From: Druceiella hillmani
Taxonomy: Eukaryota; Arthropoda; Insecta; Lepidoptera; Hepialidae
DNA length: 64,000 nucleotides
NCBI GenBank assembly: GCA_039881145.1
Contig: JAYKKI010000006.1
Span: 15,197,001-15,261,000 of the forward strand
Direction of reading: 5' to 3'
Translations under genes and position numbers: made by a program
Shown: piece after piece, positions 38,701 to 50,700 of the stretch
Layout: each line of letters begins with the position of its first letter
Numbering within the stretch: the first letter of the stretch is position 1
Notes under the pieces: model-generated
Told to the model about the DNA's origin: nothing
What the model saw: only the letters and a program-made list of their open reading frames with translations
Database searches by the model: none

Positions 38701-41700
38701 TATTTACTCCTATATGATCCATTCAACAGTAAATCGCTTCTGTCATGTTTTACAATACGTTGATGATCTGCTTTTATATTCTTCTGATAATTCAATAATC
38801 GTTGCCAAAAATGCTTTGAACTCTGCTCTTGTTAACCTAAACATATGTCTTAACTTTCATGGTATGGATTTATTCTCTTCCAAAAACGCTGCGGTGGTCT
38901 TCTGGAGAAGGAGACTTACTCCATCTTTTATCTATTTCTTATAATTCCTCCTCGATCCCTAATCTTTCCAATACCAAATTCTTAGATATGTTCTTAGATT
39001 CAAAATTATCCTGGAACATTCATATTGAACATGTCATCTCCCGATGCCAGGCTAATTCTGGAGTGTGATGGGGCTCACACGTAGGGTGTGAGCCCCATCA
39101 CATCAATCAGAGTTCAAAGCACATTAAAATTAATATATAACGCTCTAGTCCGTAGTCATCTAGACTATGGTTCATTTCTCTTTGATTCCATTTCCAAATC
39201 CAATGCTTAGTGCATTGTATTTGGAAATGGAATTTGAAATTGAACCGCATTCAGTCTCAAGCACTGAGGATCATAGTGAGTGCAGTAAAATCTAGTCCCT
39301 TAAATGCCCTACAAGTAAAATGTATTGATCCTCCTTTAAACCTTCGGCTACAATACTTAGTTGATATGTTTCTATCTTCTCTTGATGTTATGTTTCTAAA
39401 ACTCGCCCTCCTCCTTATTGAACATACTCCTTTTTGGCATTCTAAGACCCGACCTCTTCTTATCATTAGCTTCCAAAGATTCAAATCCTTCTCTAACTCC
39501 ATTTATCAAAATTCCCCTCTCACTCTCTATATTTTCCCATTTGACTCGGTATTTCACAGGCCAAATATAAATTTGTGTTTTGGAATTAATAAGGAGTCCA
39601 AAAATGCCAATTCGCTATTCAATTCTATCTTGAATTCTTTTTGGATTGATTGGACGTGATTACATATAGATGCATCAAAAATCCTGAGAGGTGGCTATGT
39701 TGGAGCACCATTTTACTGTCCTACCACCACTCATTCGGCATACTTCCGCCTTCCTAAGTAATGTTTGGTGTTCTCTGGGGAATGCCGTGCTATTGTGGAG
39801 GCCTTGAATTATGCTCTACTCAAAAAAATTCGCAGACTCCTGATCTTCTCTGATTCCTTAAGTTGTTTGCAGTTCCTTCTCGCTAATCCTTATTGTGTAA
39901 CTGTAGCTTCCTGATTCTCTGAAAACTGTAGTTTCCTGATTCTCCAGATCAACCAACTTATTCTTGACTTGAACAGATCGGGATCCAATGTCGTTCTTGC
40001 ATGGATCCCTAGTCATTGTGGCATAGTAGGTAATGATATAGTTGACACAAAAGCTCGATTCGTCGCCGTGAACGAGGATCCATATTTCACTATTAATATC
40101 ATTGAAGATTCCCATGACTCATTCCTGGATGACATCTGACTGGAAGAGGGCATGGGAAAGATCATCCCAGATTACAGGTGCGGAATATTTCTAGATCCAA
40201 TCTTTTTTACCCTTAAAACCTTGATTTTTAAAATACTCTTTTTCTCGAAAGAAAACCTCTGTGGTATCTCACATGCATTTGGGTCATTGTTCTATTTCTA
40301 CCCATTTGGCTAGGCGTGTGTCAGAGAATTTCCAATTTGCGACTGTGGGTTTGGAAAAAGTGATATAAATCATCAAGTCCATTAAATAATAGATTCTAGG
40401 ATTAATTATTCGTACATAAGAAAGAACAACATCAAAATATAGAATCATTCATATTTATATTCTTGTTTATTTTTGTTTTTATGTTTGTTTGCATATTTAG
40501 TACTCTTTTATATATTGTACTCTTTTATATATTGTAATTTAATTTTTTTTTTACATTTTATTTAACACCAGTAAACTTCTTACTTTTGTTTTACTACATA
40601 GTTTATTTTTTTGTTAACAAGCAACAATAACAGATATCCAAAATATGATTTAATCAGTGTTGCATAATCTTTTTTCCACACTTGACATGGGAAAAGTTCT
40701 CAATGGAGAGAACGAACGCCATATAATGAAAGATAAAGATAAAGACTTTACTATATGATGCATTAAATAATAGAGTAAAATGGTATGTTTTTTGAACTAA
40801 TAGATCTCTCCCACAACGTTACTCTTGTCATACAGCTTTGTCCAATAATAATAAAGAAGGGTTGAAGCAGATTTTTTCTTTTACAATTTATGCAAGTTAA
40901 TTATCTTTACTGATTGATAATATAAGCAATAGTTATTCAATAGTTATTTTGGTATTAAATTCTTTAAGTTAAATGGTAGAAAAAATACTTAATTTTGCTT
41001 TATAATCCATATTTCAAGTTTTAATGAAATGCTATCCGTATTGAATAAGGACGTGTTTACAAAATACTGCACCTCAAGAACGGTTATTTACTAGTCGTAA
41101 ACTCACTAATATACATGTAGTGATGCTGCTTGTTGGTGTACAATAACTTTAAAGTCGATTCGCCGTATCTTGAACTTGAATGTTATTGAGTTGGCTAAGA
41201 AATAAGGAGCGGTCATTAATGTTATAATTGTTTATTACGTTTCCAATTTAAAATTAATTAATTGTCAATGTAATAGTCGCCATCATTTTGTAGTACATGT
41301 CTCCAACGCACTAGCAGGGAGTGGATAGCATCTGCGTAAAGTTCAGGTGGTTTTGAATGAAAAAATTGGCCTATGAACTGTCATAGGTGGTCTTCATCAT
41401 CAAAGTTTTTTTCATATAAGGCATTGCTGAGCGATCTAAACAAACAATAATCAGTCGGTGCAAGGTCTGGGAAATATTGCGGGAGCGGGATGTGCCAACT
41501 AAAATTCAAAACTTAAAGGTGGACCTGTTTGGCGAAATGAGGACTGGGCTACAGCTACGGCTGGTCCTGGCTAAGTTCACGTGGAATCCAAGCACCGTTT
41601 TTCAAACTTTTTCCCAAGGGGTGTGAGCACCCAAGCTCAGTTGCTCAGTTGGGTGGGAGCACCAAGCTCAGTTGCTAGACAGTGTGTCGTTAATCAGTTA

Positions 41701-44700
41701 TGTTCTTCAATTAACAATATTAACCTGTCGCCTGAAACCTTTATTTATTTCGTAATATTAAAATTACATTGACACAACAATAAGAAATATTAGTATTATT
41801 CCAGTTTTCATTCAGATTTTATCCCTTGACCATTGTACACAGCCATCCTCATCATTTTATCTTTCACATGTGGCTTTATCGAGGCAGCAATAATTTGTGA
41901 TTGCTAATTAATGTTTGCTATATTGCAGCAACCAATTAGATCAAGCCTTTGAACATGAATAAGAGTTTAAATACAAAGAGTCATCCTCCGTCCTTTCCAA
42001 AATGCAAATAGTCAGAAAGAAGTAAACAATTCAGAATATATTTAATATAAATAATTGAATTTAGTAACAACAGTAAATAGAAAAATTAAGCATCCAGGTA
42101 TTTTACGGCCAGCCTGTTGTTAACTAACATACAACTGTGTTCTTTTAATTTATCATGATAAACAATATCAATAAACCCATATTGAAGGGGTAAAAAATAT
42201 GACATTTGTTGCTTTCATTCATAGTACAGATCAGTGGCGTAGCTTGAGTGTCGGCTGCCCGGGGCGGAAGACAATTTTGCCGCCCTCTTATTTAGGTATT
42301 TTAATTTAATGTATACTATACATTACATAAATTAATTATAGAGAACTTTTCTGCGAGAACAGTCATCATTATTTTGCATTATACAGGTTAGATTTTAAAT
42401 AAAAAAGTTAATCTAAGTTTTACAATCACGTTTATTAATACAAAAATTCTTTTATTTAACCACTTAGATACATTGATATAACTTAAGTTAGGTACCTATC
42501 ACTTAAGATTAGGTACACCTTGACGATCGACAAGGTTAAATAAAATAAATTTTTAATTAGAACTAGAACGATACTATAATGTTATATTTTTATTTTTATT
42601 GAAAAGTGATATGAGTATTTGTTAGAATTAAAAACAAAACTTCCGTCTTCAATTAAAAATTTATACGTCTACTTTTTTTAAGAGCAAAGTCTTTTATTGC
42701 ACCGTTAATGTCTATCGCATCACACACCTCTTGCTCAATAGACAAAATAGCCAAATTAGTTAGTCTTAGAGTACTCATTGTCGATCTTAAATAATTTTTA
42801 ATCAATTTCAATTTTGAAAAACTTCTCTCACAGCTGGCATTGATTATGGCAGCTGTGAAAAATATTCGGAACATTATTAAAATATTGGGCAGAGTATCTT
42901 CCAGCTTGGATTTAACAATAAATTTCAATAATTCAAGTGAGTCTGCATTAATCAATTTATTTTCGTTGCCTGTAGAAGCAACGAAAGTCCGCAGTCAAAG
43001 TCTTTCCAGCTTGAAATCCTGCTCGTCAATTTCGTCAGATGCGTAGTCTAGATTACATTCAGTGTTGTCTGGATCTAATAATATAGCCGGCGTTAGATAA
43101 GCAAACTTATCCGTTGAATTCTGTAGCTGTTGAAAACGCTCACGAATTTCTACAATAACTCTATCTAACGAAGAAGACAGCTTTCGTCTCAATTCATTTT
43201 CATAAGACAAGTTAGCATCTCTAGTTCCGTCATCAAAAATATGCTTTCTTGTTATGCGCCTGCCGCCTCCGAGGTTTTATGGAAATTCTTCACACATATT
43301 TTTTGCATAACCTACAGCGCGATTTGCCCATTCCTCTCTTTTCTCTGTCAATATCATCTGCAAAGCATTTACTTTCTGAGCGCACAATCTTATGTCAAGT
43401 CCCCTTGTTTGTAAATATTTTTGTGCATCATTCACTTCATGTAGCACCGGTTGCCACAGGCCCAAAAAACAAAGAAAGGAAAATGACTCCATCGAAACTA
43501 GTAAAGCACCTGCATCTGTCCTAGTGTTTAAGCTTTCACCTGCCTCTGTCAGTTTTTCCAAAGTGACGAAAATGTCTTTGTAATGATGCCATGTCACATT
43601 TACGGCATCGCTTCTTGCACTCCACCGCGTGTCTTGAACCCTTTTTAAGCTTTTGCCTGTAGGTGCTATCAGAACTTCCCAATGATGTGTCGGTGAGGAA
43701 AAAAAAGAATAGCAACGTTCTAAAGTGCCGAAAAAAGTTATTGAATCCAACTCAACTGAGGCAGCGTGTAAACAAACTAGGTTTAACGAATGATTTGAGC
43801 AAGGTTCATGTCTGGACATTCATGTCTATTCATAGGTCCATGTCTGGACATACAGATGGAGACACTAATGCAGTAGATGTTGTTGGAATTTGATCTTTAG
43901 GAACAGTGTCAAGTTCTTGTATTTTTTCAGCTTGTTCTGGGTTTGAAGGCCCAGTTGTCTGTGATGAATTTAAGCCTAACGAGGAATCTGACGTCTCAGG
44001 AACAACACTTTTCACATAAGTAAAGCTCCTTCATTTGCTCTAATATTTTCCAACTTAGCTCTTCTCTTATTACGGTTATTCTTTTCATTTTTGATGCTAA
44101 AATAAAAAAATATTAAATGATAAAAGTACAAGTTAGAGTTGTAAACAAAACTATCGAACATTTGAAAAAAGTACCTAGTAGATTTAAAAAAAACCTTGCT
44201 TTACTGAAATTTTCCATTTTTATGGTTTTGTACCTCAAAAGGAAAAAATTGAACCTTTATCTATCTTTACTTTTATTAAATCATTTCATTGACCGTCTGT
44301 CTGTCTGTCAAGACCTTTTTTCATAGGAACGAGTACGTACTTACACATATTAAATTGAAATTTATATCAGAGTTTCCGGTCTAGATCCCTTTAAAATGTG
44401 AAAACACTTTATGCACTTGGGCGGTTTTTTTTATTTTAATAAATTAAAGTTTGAACAACATATCAGGTAGTCCAACATACAATTAGATATATATAATATT
44501 TAATACTCACACAGTTGAAAGTTGTTCAATAATTTCACAACCACTACACGTACTTATTTGCACAAAAATCACAATTTGGAAAGCGTAACATCATTAAAAT
44601 ACGAGACAATGTGAATTGGACAACTGACGATCCATCAATAAAACTTTGAATTGTCAAACTTTGTCAAAGCACGTAATTCCCCGTACCTTAAAGAGGCTTC

Positions 44701-47700
44701 CCCGTACGTGTAATAAACTATATTGAACTTAATATATATGTAATAGAAGTCATTCTCGCTGATTGTTAGTCATAAACGGGGAATTCCCACAAGTCAGTAT
44801 AGACGTTGTTGCCAGTCGCTACAAAATATCATTCAAAGAAAAGGAATTCCCCAATCGGTCCGAATTTGTAGTTGCGATAAAAATATAAAATGGTTCAAAT
44901 ATTTACAAAATGTTTTTATTATGTATTGTTAAATTTTGCCGCCCCCTAAAAAGTGCCGCCCGGGGCGGGCCGCCCCTGCTGCCCCCACTACGCTACGCCA
45001 CTGGTACAGATATTGCTTTAAAGTCATCTCTCGACTCTCTTTAAAATAATACAGCATCACATCACATATGTTAGAAAATATCCTTATACTTCATTAATTT
45101 TAGCCTTTAATAATAAAACCTAGAGTAAAATATTTTTACACCTTTGGATATCGCCTATTCTTTGTTCATGAATTTTTGAACTTAATGATCTGCACATAAA
45201 ACCTACGAATGTTTGAACTTAATGATCTGCCAATAAAACCATGCGGCTAATGATTTATTTTCTAACTAGTTTTACCCTCTTTAGAAAGAATTATTAAGTT
45301 AATTGTAAGAAGCATAATATGACAAGCTTGTTAGACGTAATGTTCAACAGGTTCCAAGCAATCATGAAAGACATGATAGACAGCATGATGAATTAGATGA
45401 TCAAACTAATCTCATCACTAGCTCCGCTGAGGGACTGAATATCCATATCATCACCTGGAACGCCAACAGGTTGACTGACATACAGCAAGTGCTTGAATTG
45501 TTCATGAATAATGAGAATATTGATGTTGCCTTGATATCAGAAACAAGACTTACACACATACAATTTCATAAATACACAATCTATAGGACCGACCACCCCT
45601 CCGGTAACTCTCATTGCGGGACTGCTGTAACATTAAAAACAATTTCAAACATTATTTCCTTGAGCCTTACAGAACAGAAAAAATCCAAGCAACTTCGATC
45701 AAAACACAAAGAAAGAGTACTGAGACAACAATTGCTGCAACTTACTGCCCACGACGACACTCAATTCGGGCTGATAAATTCAAGTTTTTAACCAACTGGG
45801 TTCCGTATTTATCTGTAGAGGAGACTGGAACTCCAAACATACTTATCGGGGATCAAGACTGATCAACCCAAGGGGCAGACAGCTATATAAAGCAACACTA
45901 GACCTCAATCTGGAATACATTTCACACGGAGAGCCAACATACTACAGATCAGAATAATATACCAGATCTGTTAGATTTCTATATAACAAAGAATCTTAGG
46001 CATAACTACTTAAAAATTGAGAAATGTGAGGATCTGTCATCAGATCATACTCCAGTCATTTTAAATTTATTCAAACAAGTCATCCCCCTTGAGCCACATT
46101 CCAATATTCACAACAAAAATACAAACTGGGACCTTTATAGAGAAATTATCTCAAGTAATATAGATAATTATCTTAAGAATTAAGAAGATCTTCTGACTAA
46201 CTGAAAAGTTCTACTGTACAATACACTTGACAGCTACTGCCTCTACACTTAAAAATAGAAAAACCAAGACCGGATAAAAGGAATTTCCAAAAAACATAAT
46301 TGAGAAGGTCTGCGAACGACACAAATTAAGAAGAGAATGGCATAGAACTAGATATCCCTCTGACAAAACTACGTTTAACAGAGCAACAGAAGAACTGAAA
46401 GACATGACCAAAGAGTATGGGAACCTCTGCCTACAAAGTCACCAGGCTCAACTCACCCCAAATAAGGATACTAATCACTCACTATGGTGAGTAACCAAGA
46501 AACTAAAGTGACTCAAAAACCACATCCCGCCTTTAGAACAACAGAATAGAGGATGGGCTAGATCTGATACTGAGAAAGCAACTACATTTACAAAATGTCT
46601 TCACACTTTTGAATTGTATTGACCTCAATAACGATGATGAAATAATAGTTTACCTACAGTCACCAAATCAGTTATGCTTTCCTCTAAAGACAGAAAGTCT
46701 CAGAGAAATAACTTGAGAGATTAAAGTCCTACCACCCAAGAAAGCACCTGGTTATGATTTGCTAGATTCTGTACTGCTAAGCAACCTTCCAAAGAAAAGC
46801 ATAATATTTTTCGTAATACTCTTTAATGAATGTCTGAGACTCTCCCACTACCCATTCCAATGGAAACTTGCTAAAGTTATCTTGATAAACCTGGCAAATA
46901 GTCAAACAAAGTTTCATCCTACAGACCAATTAGTCTCCCTTTGATTGGCAAACTTTTTGAAAAAGTTATCCTGAACAGAATGCGTCCTGATACTATTCTT
47001 CCTGGGCTCCAACTTGAATTCAGACAAAAACAATGCACGATTGAGTAGGTACATAGGTTAACAGATACTATTAGCCTCACCCTCACATTTTGCTAATGTA
47101 CTTGCTTATATTTTTTTCACATAGGTTAATTCCAGAGTGCTTTTACTTATAATTAGACTCTAAGAATCTCTGCAAAATTAGCTAAACAAACAAGAATCAG
47201 TGGGTAAAATATGTTAAGACAATTTATTACCTAACTCTTCAAAATATTTTTTCGGCCTTGTGTACTCTCCAAATCATTTCTAGTTTTTTAATTAGATTCT
47301 TATTGTTAAATAGGCTGTTTGCTAGTTTTCGATTAAGAAATTTCGTTCTTCTTTGTGCGAATTAGTGTAATTTTTATGTACACAATATTTTTTAATAATG
47401 CACAAGAGATTTTAAACGGTATCTCTTACTTGGTTGTCTCTCAATCTGTCTGTCACTGCTCTCTAACTTCCAAATTATAAATGCCATGTGCAAAAAAATT
47501 ATCATTTTCATAATTTTTTCTTACTTTTGCAAAATATATCTTTTATTTTATTTTGCTTTAAAAATTGTGACATTTTATTAAACTGACACATAACATTCAA
47601 TTTTTATAGGGGTTTTGTTTTCCAATCTTTGGTATCAAATCCTAATGAGACCAGAAAAAACTAAATAAAAATCCTATCGATTGCTGAATTCATTATCAAA

Positions 47701-50700
47701 AGTATCTTATTACAGATGAGTTATGTACAAAAAATCAATTCCTATGTGCCAACAACCGCACTTGCATCGACTTCAGACTAGTCTGTGATGGCACGATACA
47801 TTGTCCGGACCGCTCCGATGAGATGGTCTGCGAGCACCATACCTGCAGTGACCAATTCTTTCAGTTAGTATTATCAATCATCATACCTGCATGCCTGACA
47901 AGATACACAGTGCTTTTCACATCTCTAATTCAAATTTTTTTTCAGTTTTTATTATACCATTATGATTTATTGATTATATCTTCATCTAATACAGTTCACT
48001 TTGATCTCTACCAAGAAATACATTTTTTGTCATTTGTAATAAAAGTTGAAGCAATTTCAAATTTACAAAATTTAGAATCACTGGTTAAAGGAAAGTAAAA
48101 TACAATTTTTTAAATATTTTATTAATATTTGTTTTAATTACCAAAAGATGCAGAGTTATTGTTTGTTTTGTAATTAATTAGGGATCTTAAAAAATTCATT
48201 TTTATAGGTCTTTACTATTATGTACATGCTGGAATGGCAAAAAGTTTCCAGACTGAAAAAATGCAAGTCATATTAAAAAAATAAAAGGTTTTTAATTTTA
48301 TTACAAAAAAATATTCTACATGCCAATGACGAGTATCAAAGTTTTTTTATCAAAGAAACCTTCCTTGTAAAATATAACTTTTTTGATTAAATGTGGACTT
48401 CTTTTAAGAAGTTTTTTCACAAATAGGATTTGAATATTATTTCACTAGGTATGAAATACCTCCGAAATATGTGCTAGAGGAATCATATTCACTTTATTTA
48501 TTTTCTGATTGAGTTCATCCATAACAGCTCAGTGGGATTAAGATCCGGGAGATTGAGAGGCCCTTTTATCAATTGGAAGTCTTTATCGTATGCACGATAA
48601 TTAATATAGAGTTCGGTGATGGGTTTGGAATCATTTAAAGGTCAACCCATGACCGATCAAAAGGAATAGTATGTTTTGTCAGTATATAATGATAGCATTT
48701 TTTGTCAAGAATTTCCTTAACTCTGTAAATATCTCCTACATCAAGAAAAACATCTCCATACCATACTTAGTTAACAGTTGATGTTAAATAATCAAGATGA
48801 TATATTTCTGAAGATAAATTCTGTGCTTTGCCTGAACAACATAGATTCATCAGTCCACAGTACACATTTCCAATTATCAGCTGTTCGTTGTTTATCATTT
48901 TCAGCCCACTTTAGTTTTTTTCATCGACTTCCACATTCCAAAAGCAGTTTATTCACAGAAACTCTAGCCCAAAGACGAGCTTTACAAAAAAATAGTTAAA
49001 TTCAGATTCGCTCATTATTGCTCACTGAACAGCAATTTTTTTTCCGGGCAGTAAGCCCCCTGTCCATTTTATGTAAAACAAATCTTGGCCGATCCTTAAA
49101 AATAGAGTCCTCCCACTACGAGAATACAAGGCTTCAAGCTATCAGCATTATCTTGGTTACAAACATATTGTAAAGCCTTCATTATGAAGGGAAGGCTTCA
49201 CAATATGTTACATAGCAGAACTAATTCACGTTTTTCTAAGTTCAGAGACATTTTGTCTTAAAAGAAAAAGTATATTTTTAAAAAATTAACATAAATTTAA
49301 TAAACCATGGTGATTTCATTAGTTTTCTTTCCTCGTCCTTATTTTAAACGATGAAGAAATAACAGAAAGAAATATCTTATTATATAACTTTCAGTTACAT
49401 AGAAATATGTGATAATACTAGCAACAATTTGTCATATATATAGTTTGCTGCACACATAAACATAACGACTGATAGGTCCCAGTACAAAGTGTACCCGTCC
49501 ATAATTGTTGACCATGAGAAAATGCAAATGCATACGCCATACTACATGTCTGTTACCATAGGTACTTTGTTTATATTTTTATCATAAAACCATTTGTAAT
49601 AATTAGTCGTCTGAAAACTTTGCACCACCAGTTTATAATTACATTCGTAATGAGAACAATACTCGACGCCTTAGTACAATTTGGCTGGAATAGAAGTTCT
49701 TCTCTGTGTTTCTAGGTTGTAGTTCCTACAATATTGATGTATTGGTTAAGGGGCTCAAATTTGCTATTCCCTTCCTAAACCATTACTATTTTCTATTTAC
49801 ATTGCTAATGTTTCACAGGTGCTTGACTGGCAATTGCATACCAAAACCCTGGGAGTGTGACGGTGACATTGACTGTATTGATTCTTCAGACGAGCATGAT
49901 AAATGTCGTAAGTACACATATTTTGGATTAGTATTTCGGTTAATAAATTTTTTCTTTCCAATGTTATATTGCTTCTCTCTATCACTGCTCTCTGGGGGAA
50001 ATTAGAGTAAAACCTCTTACCAATTTTGTGAACTGGAAGAAGATTGTTTTCTGTCTTACTGTTTGTCAGTTCAGTCCAGGTAGATAGGGGTAAAATAAAA
50101 GAATCTTAATCTCTGTTCCAATTTGTATAGTGCTGTCCCAACATTGAGTAATGAACTAAAGCCGTAATACACAAAATAAACACGGTTAAGTGCACTGTAC
50201 ACTTTTTTATATTGCTGTTTCAGAAATAAAAAAAATTTTACTTTTCTGTAAGTTTCTAACCAATATGAAATGAATTGTACTTATTATAAAAATATTTCCA
50301 TAAATTTTGTGTCGCATAGCACGCAAGGTCTGCCCAGCGGGTATGTTCCACTGTTTATCGAATGTTTGCGTGGAGCAATCACGACGCTGTGATGCTGTCG
50401 ACGACTGCGGTGATAACAGTGACGAGCAAGGCTGTCCCAAGCCTCAACATACCGTGAGACTTTTAGTTATAATACCTGATTGATTCACAATTGTATGTGT
50501 ATTTAAATTTTTTTCATGTTTGGTTTGTATAGTTTAAGGCCCCGTTACCACAATATGGCAGAATATGTTCTTTTTTACATAATGAAAATATCAAAAATCT
50601 TCTTAATAATGTATGCGATGTAAATGGTTGTAATATTAATATTTAGCAAATTTCTTCATCTATCACCTCTCACAGCTACTTTTTGTATTTGTCTCTTAGA

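Larger units (their letters stand above)
38150..40340 (+). pseudogene. Decayed non-LTR retrotransposon (I/R1-like, with RNase H)
   Basis: Frames broken by stops read, in order: [13 protein letters not shown] and NQFGFRRA (38350-38480), the reverse transcriptase active site [12 protein letters not shown] (about 38756-38790), [10 protein letters not shown] (about 38997), [11 protein letters not shown] (about 39247) and an RNase H-like segment, [14 protein letters not shown] (about 39668) and later [11 protein letters not shown] (about 39845). An RNase H after the reverse transcriptase points to the I/R1/LOA group. Two snap-back palindromes (39064 and 39186) interrupt it. Confidence 0.8.
37461..47715 (+). 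other. 10.3-kb intron made largely of transposons
   Basis: The largest intron of the gene here, splitting ligand-binding cluster II. In order: an RNase H-bearing LINE relic (38150-40340), a - strand mariner relic (41220-41500), a complete-ended hAT element (42232-45003) and a jockey-type LINE relic (45300-47080). 37470-38140, 40400-41200, 41600-42220 and 47090-47700 hold nothing else I can name. Confidence 0.7.
47864..49818 (+). other. Intron with Tc1-like relic
   Basis: A 2-kb phase-2 intron that splits one LDLa module. It holds a - strand Tc1-like relic (48480-49060) and a palindrome (49162-49209). Nothing recognised in 47900-48470 or 49220-49818. Confidence 0.6.

Noticed and set aside
38714..39659. 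Open frames with [10 protein letters not shown] as a host gene
   Set aside because: These are reverse transcriptase fragments of a decayed LINE with stops, frameshifts and inserted palindromes.
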